Assembly: GCF_017921975.2 (NCBI RefSeq)
Contig: NZ_JAGEMO020000003.1
Span: forward strand, 346,308-410,307
Reading direction: 5' to 3'
DNA: 64,000 nt
From: Hymenobacter terricola
Lineage (GTDB): Bacteria; Bacteroidota; Bacteroidia; Cytophagales; Hymenobacteraceae
Part shown: one piece after another, positions 51,298-60,162 of the stretch
Position numbering within the stretch: the stretch's first letter is position 1
Layout: each line of letters opens with the position of its first letter
Made by a program: the position numbers and the translations under genes
Notes under the pieces: model-generated
Database searches by the model: none
Seen by the model: only the letters and a program-made list of their open reading frames with translations
Told to the model about the DNA's origin: nothing

Positions 51298-52140
51298 ATG
51301 GACCCTAGAGCGCACGTTGGCACACGCATCAGTCAACTGATGACTCATTACAGCCTGTCGGCTTACCAGTTAGCCAAGAATTTAGGCTACGAAGGTCCAC
51401 AAAAGTTGTATAAGCTAATTCAGAACAAATCCAAGCCGGGGTATGAAACTCTGATGGACATTCTGGACCACTATCCGCAGATGCGGTCGGAGTGGCTAAT
51501 GCGTGGCGACGAGCCGATGTTTAAGACGACGGATGCCAAACCGGAGGTGAAAGAAGCGTCCAGCTACACCGGAATGCCCACCGTGGTGACGGTAGATGCC
51601 AATGGTAAAGAAGTCATCCTCTTCGTGCCGGTGAAGGCTGAAGCTGGCTACCTGCTGGCCCGCGACGTGGAAGACACCATGACCGAACGTGAGACGTTGA
51701 GCATCCCGGGCATGCCGGGTGGCAAGACGGTCCGGGCGTTTGAGGTGGCCGGCAATAGCATGCAGCCCACGCTGAACCAGGGTGACGTGGTGGTGGCCAC
51801 TTGCACCGAGCGGCTGGACCTCATTCAACCCAAGCACGTGTACGTGGTGGTGGCGCATGACCGAATTATGGTGAAGCGCCTGCGGGGTCCGGTGAAGCGC
51901 AACGAGCCCATTGAGCTGCTGTCGGACAACCGGTTTTACGACCCGTTCATCCTGCCGCAAAACGATTTGAAGGAGCTGTGGCAGGTGCAGGCAGTGGTGT
52001 CGCGCAGCGTGCCGGCCAACACCAACGAGTCCTTCGACCGGATGCTGGTGCTGCTGGAAATGCTGGCCCATGACTCGACGCAGCTGCGCAGCATTCTGCT
52101 GGATATAGCGTCCCGCTACGATGTAAAATTGGTAGGTTAA
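51298..52140 (+). CDS. CI/LexA-like repressor with S24 peptidase domain
   Basis: A 280-residue repressor starting at ATG 51298. An N-terminal HTH (VGTRISQLMTHYSLSAYQLA, QKLYKLIQNKSKPGYETL) is joined to a C-terminal LexA/UmuD-type peptidase with Ser in AGNSMQPTLNQGD and Lys in RIMVKRLRG. Such repressors hold a prophage dormant and self-cleave with RecA after DNA damage. It is divergent from the replication operon. A longer frame upstream is not needed. It ends the recognisable element. Confidence 0.9.
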   Translation: MDPRAHVGTRISQLMTHYSLSAYQLAKNLGYEGPQKLYKLIQNKSKPGYETLMDILDHYPQMRSEWLMRGDEPMFKTTDAKPEVKEASSYTGMPTVVTVDANGKEVILFVPVKAEAGYLLARDVEDTMTERETLSIPGMPGGKTVRAFEVAGNSMQPTLNQGDVVVATCTERLDLIQPKHVYVVVAHDRIMVKRLRGPVKRNEPIELLSDNRFYDPFILPQNDLKELWQVQAVVSRSVPANTNESFDRMLVLLEMLAHDSTQLRSILLDIASRYDVKLVG

Positions 52141-52569
52141 GTAGGGTAAAATGGGGCCGGCCCCGCTGCCGCAACCAATAGTATAATTATTCAGCGCATT
52201 CCGCAAATATGTTTGTGTCCTTTTAACGCCTCTGGCTGGGCTGCAAATCAATCAACGTTGCAAGGCTCAATTAGCTGCTTAACAGGCGCTAATAATGAAT
52301 GTTATTAACTATTGACACTTCCCATGCACTGTAGTTAATGGCGAGTATCCGACTAATCGTGTATAAAGTGCTGATTGGGTTCGAGCTCATTCAATAATGG
52401 GCTCTAAAGCAGTTTTGAGGTCAGCTTATACTCCGAACGATGTAGGGGCAGGGTGGTCGTACCCGGAGGGGCTTCCCCCCGCCCCTACATCCACTGAATT
52501 CGAAACAGCTCTAGGCCCTCTTAATGCCCGACTGCCTCACACTTTTGGATGCTTTCCAGGCTACCCTAA
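52141..52569. other. Gene-free region between the repressor and the secreted-protein operon
   Basis: No gene is supported. It should hold the element's right boundary if that lies here, but no copy of the tRNA-Asp 3' end is seen. A 9-base GGGTTCGAG match at about 52378 is too short to call an att site. A hairpin-forming repeat lies at 52439-52491. Confidence 0.55.
52439..52491. repeat. GATGTAGGGGC hairpin repeat
   Basis: GATGTAGGGGC (52439-52449) and GCCCCTACATC (52481-52491) are inverse copies enclosing a C- and G-rich loop with an inner GGAGGGGCTTCCCC fold. It looks like a small interspersed palindromic unit, and could also act as a terminator for the repressor gene. Confidence 0.6.
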
Positions 52570-53715
52570 TTACAACTGACCTTTGATAAACGCTTCGGCA
52601 GGATTGCCCTGCTGAAGCAAAGTACCCATTTGCTTGTATGTGATGAATACCGTTGGGTCGCCGCCAGCATAGGCTGCAGCCTCATAAGGATTGAAGTGGA
52701 AAAGCAAACCCGTGGGTTGAATAAGAAAGTTCTCATTCATCTTGAACTCCTCTGCGTCATGCAGCATGTCATTGTCAGCATTTTGTGCATAAAAAAGCTT
52801 GCGTCCTAACAACAACAAGCGCTGCTCATAGCCGGGAGCCAACAAATCCCGCAATCGGATTTGGGTGTTGCGCCGCAAATCATAATTGATGTACCGAGTG
52901 CTATGGTTGGGGTGAGCTCCGCCGCTATCCTCGCTTTCATCAATTTGCAAGGAAAGTAAGTGGTAGCCGTTATTTACTACACTTACATCAATATCGGCTT
53001 GGACCGGCCCTTCATACACTCTTTTTTTCATCCAAGTCTGCAAGTCCAGATTTTGATTCTCAGTAGTTCCGCTACCATCGTCCATCAGAAGCTGGCGGAT
53101 ATCCTCGTTGATTTTGTCGTGCTCCTCAACCAAAGGCAGTCGCAACGAGACAACCGAACAATTATCCATGTCGGCGGGTCGGTTTTCAAAACGGATGGTA
53201 CAGTCTTTTACTTCTTTCGAACCAAAAGTCAAACGGGCGGCGCCGGTATAGTCTTCGTGCAATGCCAGCGGTAGCGGAGCACCTGTTTTCGTGTTCGTCC
53301 AGATACCCGCCCAGCCAGTGGCCGAAAGCTTGCCCGCAAAGCGACCAGTTATTTTTCCTGCTTGGTCCTGCTCATCCAATTCGGCCTCATGGCCGCGGAG
53401 CCGACCGTTTAACGTTAGCGGTAGGCGTGTCCGTTGGTAATAATAAACACCGCTTAACCGACCGCTGCTGTCTTTGTCTATCGTCAGTACAATAGCCGAT
53501 TTGCCGATGGTACCCGTGTAGCGCTTGCTAAAGGTTGCCAGCGTGGCAATATCCGGGGCAGTTGGCTGAACAACGGCCGCCGGAATATCACTACTGACGC
53601 CCTTATCTTTTTTGGATTGGCAGGCACTTGCCAGGAATGCTGTGCCGAGCACCGCCACGGAAAGGAATCGAAGAGTAATCACTATGTAAGAAAGGTTATT
53701 TGTCGAGCTGTACAT
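52570..53715 (-). CDS. DUF3298-like lipoprotein
   Basis: A 381-residue exported protein. A signal peptide with lipobox-like FLASACQSKK (Cys about 32) is followed by an N-terminal beta domain (YTGTIGKSAIVLTIDKDSSG, LSGVYYYQRTRLPLTLNGRL) and a C-terminal DUF3298/RsiV-like domain (SLQIDESEDSGGAHPNHSTR, LRDLLAPGYEQ; YAGGDPTVFITYKQM). RsiV-like domains in other bacteria bind lysozyme, but that activity cannot be assumed. It overlaps the WG-repeat gene by 20 bases and ends the operon. Confidence 0.8.
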   Translation of the reverse strand: MYSSTNNLSYIVITLRFLSVAVLGTAFLASACQSKKDKGVSSDIPAAVVQPTAPDIATLATFSKRYTGTIGKSAIVLTIDKDSSGRLSGVYYYQRTRLPLTLNGRLRGHEAELDEQDQAGKITGRFAGKLSATGWAGIWTNTKTGAPLPLALHEDYTGAARLTFGSKEVKDCTIRFENRPADMDNCSVVSLRLPLVEEHDKINEDIRQLLMDDGSGTTENQNLDLQTWMKKRVYEGPVQADIDVSVVNNGYHLLSLQIDESEDSGGAHPNHSTRYINYDLRRNTQIRLRDLLAPGYEQRLLLLGRKLFYAQNADNDMLHDAEEFKMNENFLIQPTGLLFHFNPYEAAAYAGGDPTVFITYKQMGTLLQQGNPAEAFIKGQL

Positions 53716-55303
53716 CGTTCGTTAGCTTGCCGTTGTTAGCTTTCCAGGAGCCGAAGCAGTGATTAATGTTGAGTGCGCCACCATCTTTGGATGTTACCTG
53801 CAACTCAAAGGCACCGTCCCACTTGTCGTCACCCGGCTCACGCAGCTTGAGCCCGAACCCACACGCGTCGCCCTCAACCCAGGCCCAATAAGTGCCCGTC
53901 ACAGCTCGCCGGTTATTGCCTACTTGGTTCCAGCCAGTTACCTGGTCACCGTTGACTTCGTCGATTTGTAGCGTCAACGGTTTTGCTCCGATTTTACCCC
54001 GCCACGTACCTCGCAGATAGGTAGGCGCGCCAGCTTTAAGCTGTGCTTCGGTGGGTAGAGCGGAGGGGGTTTCAGCCGATGAACCGCTCTGAGCACCTAC
54101 TTCTACAGCTGGGGCGTCAACAGGTGCTGCTGAAGGGGCCATATTAGTGCTTGTTGGTGCTATTTCGCTATAGTCAGAATCCTCCCGGTCACGGGTGAGC
54201 ACCGCTACGGCAGGGTCTTCATTGCCCAAAAGCACCTCCGATAAATCAGGCTGGTATACGCCGTCATAAGTAGGGTTTTCGATGAATTTGCCGGCCTTGT
54301 CAATCATACCCCATTTATCACCGACTTTAGCGAAAGCTACATTTCCGTAAAATGGCGTCGCTTCTTCAAACTGGGCATTAATAACCCATTTACCTTCTCG
54401 GTCCAGGTAACCAATTTGATGCGTATTGTTGTCCATTGCTAACGCCATCCCATTGGCAGAGAAGGGAAGGACCCCAGCATAGCTGGGATTAATAACAATT
54501 TTACCACTTTCGTCAACAAAGCCCCAACTCTTCCCAAACTGTACCGGCGCCAAGCCCTGTGCAAATTGGCCAGCACGGTCAAACTGTGGACGGATAGCAT
54601 AAGCCCCTTTTTCATCGAGATAGCCATACTTATCCTGCGCTTTTACCAAAGCGCGGCTCTGGGCAAAGTTTCCGAGCTCTGCATGCTCTAGTGGGACAAC
54701 TACTTGGTTATTTTTATCAATGAAGCCAACTTTACCTTCAAAAGGACCGGCCTGCTGCTCTACTCTGGCTTTGCCATTCACGAATGAAGCCGCTTTGCTG
54801 TAGCTAGGCGGGATGACCAAGCGGCCATCTGCATCGATGTAGCCCCACTTCTCACCCATCCGTACTGCCGCCAAGCCTTCGTGAAAACTTCGGGCTTCGC
54901 GTGCCCCCTGTACAACAAATTTTACTTTGCCGTTGGCATCTACAAAGGCAATCTGCCCACTAGCGGGTAATACGCAGGCTAAACCTTCTGAAAAGCTCAG
55001 GCCTGCCTCGTAAGCAGGAGCGATAATAAATTTTCCCTCCGTGTTGATGTATCCGATTTTATGAGCGGTATTTTCTACCTGGGCTAATCCATCGTGGAAC
55101 AGGCCAGCCTGAGAAAACTGAGGATTGATAACTGATTTACCCTTTTGGTCTAAGTATCCCCATCTGTCCGAGGTCTTGTAAGGGAGTAATTCAAACTGCC
55201 CGTCGGCGGCTTTCCCGTCTTTGCTTGAGCTGCAGCTAGTGGCAGCGGAAATGACAAATGCTGATAGGAAAAGGGAACGTGAGAATCTGGTGAGCAGTAA
55301 CAT
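53696..55303 (-). CDS. WG-repeat lipoprotein
   Basis: A 535-residue protein with a lipoprotein signal (FVISAATSCSSSK) and about ten WG repeats such as KTSDRWGYLDQKGKSVINPQ and GEKWGYIDADGRLVIPPSYS. The C-terminal ~110-residue beta domain reads YLRGTWRGKIGAKPLTLQID, similar in layout to the N-terminal domain of the next gene. WG repeats form beta-rich binding surfaces, and the lipid anchor places it at the outer or inner membrane face. Its partner is unknown. Confidence 0.87.
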   Translation of the reverse strand: MLLLTRFSRSLFLSAFVISAATSCSSSKDGKAADGQFELLPYKTSDRWGYLDQKGKSVINPQFSQAGLFHDGLAQVENTAHKIGYINTEGKFIIAPAYEAGLSFSEGLACVLPASGQIAFVDANGKVKFVVQGAREARSFHEGLAAVRMGEKWGYIDADGRLVIPPSYSKAASFVNGKARVEQQAGPFEGKVGFIDKNNQVVVPLEHAELGNFAQSRALVKAQDKYGYLDEKGAYAIRPQFDRAGQFAQGLAPVQFGKSWGFVDESGKIVINPSYAGVLPFSANGMALAMDNNTHQIGYLDREGKWVINAQFEEATPFYGNVAFAKVGDKWGMIDKAGKFIENPTYDGVYQPDLSEVLLGNEDPAVAVLTRDREDSDYSEIAPTSTNMAPSAAPVDAPAVEVGAQSGSSAETPSALPTEAQLKAGAPTYLRGTWRGKIGAKPLTLQIDEVNGDQVTGWNQVGNNRRAVTGTYWAWVEGDACGFGLKLREPGDDKWDGAFELQVTSKDGGALNINHCFGSWKANNGKLTNDVQLDK

Positions 55304-55346
55304 TTGGTGAATTAGAATTGAAAAATGGAAATCCAGGACTTGAGTC

Positions 55347-56093
55347 CTATTCTATAGTGTACTTGATGTAACGGCAAATCACGGTTCCTCCCGCATTGTA
55401 ATCCACATCTCGGTCGGGGAAATACATATCGCAGCCAGCGCTTTCCAGGCAAAGGGCAGAAGCGCATTTAAGCTTTTCCTGAAAAAAGGAGGCCAGCTCA
55501 AAGAAGGTCACCGGTTCATTGGAGATGACGAAATTCACATACCGCTCCCCTCCCATGGTGCTCACTCCAACCCCACACCGGATGTAGCGATTTACTGAGT
55601 TTGCGTTGAAGGCCGGGTTTATCGTTTTATTATCGATGAGCATTGGGCCTGACTGAACGCCATAGGCCACGCCTGACTGCGAGGCAATGCTGCCGCTTTC
55701 CACCACTGCTACGTCGCTGCTAGTGACTAGAAAAGCGCCGTTTGGCTTCAGGTAAAAGTTTCCGTCGCCCGACTTGTTGTTCACGGGGCCTTGTTCGGTC
55801 CCGTTCATCACGAAATAGCCCAGGGGCTGGCAGGCCTTATCAGTAATACTGGCACTAATCAGCAGAAAGGGAACGCCAGTTTGCTGAGAAGCTACAAAAG
55901 CTTGGTGAGACAGACCGCCCGTATTCTCGACTATTGAGAAGCGGGCCGCTTCCTCTGGGGTAATCTTTACCGAGAAGTAGCTGAAATCATGCCCCCCGTA
56001 ATTGCTATGAGGACTGGAAATAACCTGGCCTTTCGCGAGTGCTCCCAGCAGGGCGAACACGAGCGTAAACAGTAGCTTCGCGTGCTTATTCAT
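55347..56093 (-). CDS. Phosphodiester glycosidase-like exported protein, paralogue A
   Basis: A 248-residue exported protein (MNKHAKLLFTLVFALLGALA signal) of the NAGPA/DUF2233 type: VENTGGLSHQAFVASQQTGV, FYLKPNGAFLVTSSDVAVVE, GVQSGPMLIDNKTINPAFNA, RCGVGVSTMGGERYVNFVIS. Such enzymes cleave sugar-phosphodiester bonds, for example the covering GlcNAc in lysosomal enzymes. Its start overlaps the previous stop by 8 bases, so translation is coupled. The substrate is unknown; it has a Cys-rich C-terminus (CASALCLESAGCDMYF). Confidence 0.85.
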   Translation of the reverse strand: MNKHAKLLFTLVFALLGALAKGQVISSPHSNYGGHDFSYFSVKITPEEAARFSIVENTGGLSHQAFVASQQTGVPFLLISASITDKACQPLGYFVMNGTEQGPVNNKSGDGNFYLKPNGAFLVTSSDVAVVESGSIASQSGVAYGVQSGPMLIDNKTINPAFNANSVNRYIRCGVGVSTMGGERYVNFVISNEPVTFFELASFFQEKLKCASALCLESAGCDMYFPDRDVDYNAGGTVICRYIKYTIE

Positions 56094-57528
56094 TGCCTTT
56101 CCTTGGGTTGGGCCGCCGTTGGTCTTTCTGCGAAGCAGGAGCTGCGGAAGGTGGAGCTGTTTTCGCCGCAGCTGGCTTTTTAAGGGCGCTATTTGAAGCG
56201 GTATCACCTGGTATTGCCGCTGGTGCCTTGCCTGATTCCGGCAGTGCTGACGGCTGCTTTGCCGCCGTGCTGAGCACCGGCGGGTTGTCGCTGCTGCCTT
56301 TGGGCACCGAGGTGCGACTAATGACCGATACCATGGGGCCAAAAAATCCCCCGGTATAGTTCGTCTGCTCACCTGCTAAGTACATCCTGGAAATAGCTCC
56401 ATCCAGAAACAAGGCATTGGAACAGCCGAATAGGTCTCGGAAAGTGGTGGAAAAATCGTAGAAGGTACTTCCCCCATCTGTGGCCAGAAAAATGACCCTG
56501 CTACCTGTGTTGCCGACTTGGTTTATGATGCCCACGCCGCTGCGGACCTTGGCATTAGTAGAGAGCTCGGAGAAGTGTGAGTTAAGGCGGTTATTAATTA
56601 CCAGCATGGGGCCCGACTGTGTGGCCTCCCGCACTTCGTGTTGCCGCTGGCGTGCTTCCCATTGGCGCTGGTAGCCCCCCGTGGAGTCGATGCGGCCTAC
56701 GTTGTGGCTATCGATAAAAAAGACACCATTGGGACTCAGGTAAAAGTTCTCGTCGGTAGCTGGCTTTTGGACATTGAGCGGATTGATTACAACCCCATTG
56801 CTTATCAGCAGACCGACAGGCTCCTGGTTGGCATGAAACATGCCGGCATTGGTTATCATCGCGGGGCTTTGGCCGAGCTGCTTGTAATGCTCACGTAGCC
56901 GCTCCAAGCTGGTGAACTTGGCGTGTTTCACACTGTCCTGGTCGAGGTGAAGCTCAATTTTATCATCATTGAGGTCGACCACATACGCCTGATAGGTGAT
57001 GCCGTGCAGCTGGAATTTGAAGCCCTTGCGCTTAGCTGCCAGCGCCTGGCGGAGGGTAAGGGTGACACGGTCAAGAGCCTTGGTGTTAGCAGCAAGCTGC
57101 TTATCGGCTTGAATTTTTACGCTGTCCTGCCAGTGTAGGCGCTGAGTGGCCAGTCGAAGAAGCTGGTTGCCTAATTCGGCGTCGCGCTTTGACTCCTCAA
57201 TGTCGTGAGCAGAATTGCCCGGAGCCGACTGCTGGCAGATGCTCTCACGCTGTGCTAGCAGGTCGCGCTGAGAAGCGGCAAATTGGGGTGGCAGCAAGCC
57301 GGCATTTGCGAGCGTGCGACGCACGCTCTTGCAGTCTGCATACGCTTTGCTGTATTGGTCGAGCAGGTTTTCCAGCGATTTGTCATCGCCGGGACGCGGC
57401 AGTGTGGTAGCTACCTGTTTAGGGGATGGCGGCTTCTTACCAGCACCTACTGGCAATAATCCAGTGCCAGCACTCAGGCTACAAGCTGTCAGCACAGCTA
57501 GGGCTCCTTTTAGAATAGACAGGCTCAT
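56086..57528 (-). CDS. Phosphodiester glycosidase-like exported protein, paralogue B
   Basis: A 480-residue exported protein. After a signal peptide and an N-terminal coiled region (QLLRLATQRLHWQDSVKIQA) it has a DUF2233-like core: ITNAGMFHANQEPVGLLISN, FYLSPNGVFFIDSHNVGRID, ATQSGPMLVINNRLNSHF, RSGVGIINQVGNTGSRVIFL and GCSNALFLDGAISRMYLAG. A Lys/Pro/Ala-rich C-terminal tail of about 90 residues may anchor it or bind other surface parts. It overlaps the LamG-HYR gene by 4 bases. It is clearly homologous to paralogue A. Confidence 0.87.
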   Translation of the reverse strand: MSLSILKGALAVLTACSLSAGTGLLPVGAGKKPPSPKQVATTLPRPGDDKSLENLLDQYSKAYADCKSVRRTLANAGLLPPQFAASQRDLLAQRESICQQSAPGNSAHDIEESKRDAELGNQLLRLATQRLHWQDSVKIQADKQLAANTKALDRVTLTLRQALAAKRKGFKFQLHGITYQAYVVDLNDDKIELHLDQDSVKHAKFTSLERLREHYKQLGQSPAMITNAGMFHANQEPVGLLISNGVVINPLNVQKPATDENFYLSPNGVFFIDSHNVGRIDSTGGYQRQWEARQRQHEVREATQSGPMLVINNRLNSHFSELSTNAKVRSGVGIINQVGNTGSRVIFLATDGGSTFYDFSTTFRDLFGCSNALFLDGAISRMYLAGEQTNYTGGFFGPMVSVISRTSVPKGSSDNPPVLSTAAKQPSALPESGKAPAAIPGDTASNSALKKPAAAKTAPPSAAPASQKDQRRPNPRKGNE

Positions 57529-59270
57529 TTTTGCTTGCAGGTAAGGTTGATGGAGTCAGATAGGCCAGGAAGCGAGTACAGCACTTTCGTGTATGCCGGC
57601 TTTTTTCGCTGCAACTGTTTGGCAGTGTCTTCGGTGTAGTAACCGTCAAAAAACTCCACCTTAAGGGTATTGGGGGTGCCAGGCCGCCCTACGTTCCAGG
57701 CCTTTACAATCAGGGAGTTCTTTTCTCCTGCATTGAGCTGAAGGGGACGAATAATTACCCCGTGGCCTTTGTTGACAATCATCTGTTTCGCCACTATCTC
57801 CCGGCCTTGAAAAAACACGGAAATAGAGTCGCCGTCCTCATCGTAGCCATCATAAGCTAAGATGGTGACGGTGCACGTACGAAACTGAAGGGTGGCGCCA
57901 GGCTTGACACTGTCCTGCCTTATTACGCGCCCTCCTACTATTGCAGGAGCAGGCGGTGAACTCCCTACCAGGGGTTTAGCAGGCACTAAGGGCACTGCAG
58001 CAGAAACTTGCGCTACGAGCACGGGGGGCACTGGCGCCGCCTGCACTATTACCCGGCGGCGGCACTCTGTCCGGTTGCCCTGTTGGTCGATGGCGGCAAA
58101 GACCAGCTCACTTACACCAAACGGGAACAACGTACCGGACTTGCCGCCCTGAGCTAATTCCACTCGCACATTGGGGCAGTTGTCGGTAGCGACAGGCAAT
58201 GCATAGCGCCACACGGCCCCGGCTGGGCTGGCAGACTTAGCCGTTATCACAGTGTCTGGGAGGCAGGATATTTGGGGAGGCTCGCGGTCAACTACTTTGA
58301 TGCTGGTATAACAGGTCTTCTTGGCTCCATCGGCGCTTACGGCCTGAAAGGCGAGGGTGGTGCTGCCCACGGGAAAGGCCGAGCCACTGGGCAGGCCTAG
58401 TGTTTGCTTTACCGTGACGGTGCCGCAGGGTGTTGAGGCAGTGGGCAACGCAAACGTGACCACCGCCGAGCATTGGCCCGAGGCTGCATCAACAACCCGG
58501 CGGGCCGGGCACTCCAAGGTGAAATCAGCAGCTCCTTGCTGGGGGGCAGGAGCCTTGAACAGCTGTAATAGCTGCGATGAGGTCAGGGCCCCATCGTAGA
58601 GCCGCAGCTCGTCGAGACTGCCTTTGAAAAACTCCATTGCACCAGGGGCATCCCGCCCGATGAAAAGCGGAAAATCATTAGCGTTTAGGGAGCCTTGGTA
58701 ATCAAAAGCAAACACCTCCACGCCGTTTTGAAAAGTGCGCACCGTAGCCCCATCATAGGTAAGGGCGTAGAAAAACCAAGAGCCCACCGGGAACGGATGG
58801 ACACTGAACGTGGGGTCGTACTCGGTAAAATCGGAGTTGATAGAGACGGTGCTTTGTTGAATAGCGGGGGCTTGCAGCACCTGGACCCGGTAGTGGGGAT
58901 TGGCTAATGTTTCGCTTGCACCATCGCCCTTGCACAGCAGGGTTACCCACCGGGGGGCATCGGGGGTAAGCGGGTCAAGGCGGCACCAGGCGGTCGCCGT
59001 GAACTGTTGCGATGGCGTGTTGAGCGAGGGGGAGCTTGGGATTTCCACGTAGCCGTCCTGCCCGTTGAAATGCAGAGCGCTGCAGGGACGTCCGTAACGG
59101 TCGGTTGTGGGGCTCAATCCTCCGTGCCAGACTCCGTTATTGCGGTTTCCGCTCAAATCCATGGTGGCCTGGCCATCCAAGGGATAATAAGCCAAGAGTC
59201 GCTGGCCACGGCTTTCAAGCGCAACCAGCATCCAGGCCAATGCAAGGAGCAGGATAAACGGTGAACGCAT
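57525..59270 (-). CDS. LamG- and HYR-domain exported protein
   Basis: A 581-residue exported protein from ATG 59270 (MRSPFILLLALAWMLVALES signal). The N-terminal LamG/concanavalin-like domain (LLAYYPLDGQATMDLSGNRN, LHFNGQDGYVEIPSSPSL, FKGSLDELRLYDGALTSSQL) is followed by two HYR domains (CPARRVVDAASGQCSAVVTF; CLPDTVITAKSASPAGAVW) and a C-terminal beta domain (ILAYDGYDEDGDSISVFFQG). LamG and HYR modules bind glycans or proteins at cell surfaces. It lies 4 bases after the third glycosidase-like gene. Confidence 0.85.
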   Translation of the reverse strand: MRSPFILLLALAWMLVALESRGQRLLAYYPLDGQATMDLSGNRNNGVWHGGLSPTTDRYGRPCSALHFNGQDGYVEIPSSPSLNTPSQQFTATAWCRLDPLTPDAPRWVTLLCKGDGASETLANPHYRVQVLQAPAIQQSTVSINSDFTEYDPTFSVHPFPVGSWFFYALTYDGATVRTFQNGVEVFAFDYQGSLNANDFPLFIGRDAPGAMEFFKGSLDELRLYDGALTSSQLLQLFKAPAPQQGAADFTLECPARRVVDAASGQCSAVVTFALPTASTPCGTVTVKQTLGLPSGSAFPVGSTTLAFQAVSADGAKKTCYTSIKVVDREPPQISCLPDTVITAKSASPAGAVWRYALPVATDNCPNVRVELAQGGKSGTLFPFGVSELVFAAIDQQGNRTECRRRVIVQAAPVPPVLVAQVSAAVPLVPAKPLVGSSPPAPAIVGGRVIRQDSVKPGATLQFRTCTVTILAYDGYDEDGDSISVFFQGREIVAKQMIVNKGHGVIIRPLQLNAGEKNSLIVKAWNVGRPGTPNTLKVEFFDGYYTEDTAKQLQRKKPAYTKVLYSLPGLSDSINLTCKQK

Positions 59271-59274
59271 TGAC

Positions 59275-60153
59275 CTACTCGTAGTAGTAAGCAAGTAGAT
59301 TAGCCGCTTCTGGCAACGAGAGCTTCCCCTTAATCATGGGGTTTTCGGTTCCGCTGCAGTTATACAGCTTGAAAACATCCTGCGCGCCCGTGTCCAGGTT
59401 TATCATGAAGGTGACGTCCATATTTTGGAAGTTGTTCAGGAAGCGTAGGGCCTTCTGAGCGCCTGCCATCAAGGTTAAGCCACTTGAGGGGCACTGTACA
59501 ATGACGTGGTATAGCTCTCCTTCCTCGTTCTTGCCAACCGCCAGAAAACGGCGTTCTGCCGTATTTGGTGAGGAACCTGAAAAAATGGTCAGCTTGTTTT
59601 TATATGCCAGCAGATGAGTCTGAAATACAGTAGCGCGGTTATTGGCAGCCCACTCAATAAAGCTTTGCAAGTCGTAAGAGGAATTACGAATCCGATATTT
59701 TGTAGCAACCCCGCCGTCATCTACAGTTAGGTCGTCGTTTTTCAGGTTGGTCACTGCTATGCCGCCTGTGGCATAAATAATCACGAGTCCATCCCAATCG
59801 GCCAAGTTTTGATTAACCAGCGTTCCATTGTCAATGGTCAATCCGACCGGAGTGCGGTATTTGTCCATGTAGGTACCACTCGAAGCCAGAATGACGTTCT
59901 TGTTAGTGGACCAGCGCATATAGCGGTTATAAACAGAGCCTCCCAGTGCATCGGGAGCCGCAAAGTACTTGGCCTTAACGTGGTTGCCCGGCTGCCGCTT
60001 CATGGAGATGACCTGGTAGCGTTCCTGCTCGTAAGAAACATTGATGGTCTCCACATATGCACAGTCGTAGCGTTTGGCGTCTCCTGGCAAGAGGGTCATG
60101 CTGGAGGCAGTTAGGGCAATGACGCTTAGCGAAAAGTAGGATAGTAGTTTCAT
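59275..60153 (-). CDS. Phosphodiester glycosidase-like exported protein, paralogue C
   Basis: A 292-residue exported protein with a hydrophobic N-terminus (MKLLSYFSLSVIALTASSMT). The DUF2233-like pattern is weaker but in order: VILASSGTYMDKYRTPVGLT, IDNGTLVNQNLADWDGLVII, YATGGIAVTNL, RRFLAVGKNEEGELYHVIVQ, VTFMINLDTGAQDVFKLYNC. The GGxP-type and terminal DGG-like residues vary from A and B, so it may be catalytically altered. It lies 9 bases after the membrane protein gene. Confidence 0.72.
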   Translation of the reverse strand: MKLLSYFSLSVIALTASSMTLLPGDAKRYDCAYVETINVSYEQERYQVISMKRQPGNHVKAKYFAAPDALGGSVYNRYMRWSTNKNVILASSGTYMDKYRTPVGLTIDNGTLVNQNLADWDGLVIIYATGGIAVTNLKNDDLTVDDGGVATKYRIRNSSYDLQSFIEWAANNRATVFQTHLLAYKNKLTIFSGSSPNTAERRFLAVGKNEEGELYHVIVQCPSSGLTLMAGAQKALRFLNNFQNMDVTFMINLDTGAQDVFKLYNCSGTENPMIKGKLSLPEAANLLAYYYE

Positions 60154-60162
60154 GATGTAGAC

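Noticed and set aside
52370..52395. GGGTTCGAG match to the tRNA-Asp T arm as attR
   Set aside because: Only nine bases match, in the middle of the tRNA rather than its 3' end, and the flanks differ. It is likely by chance.
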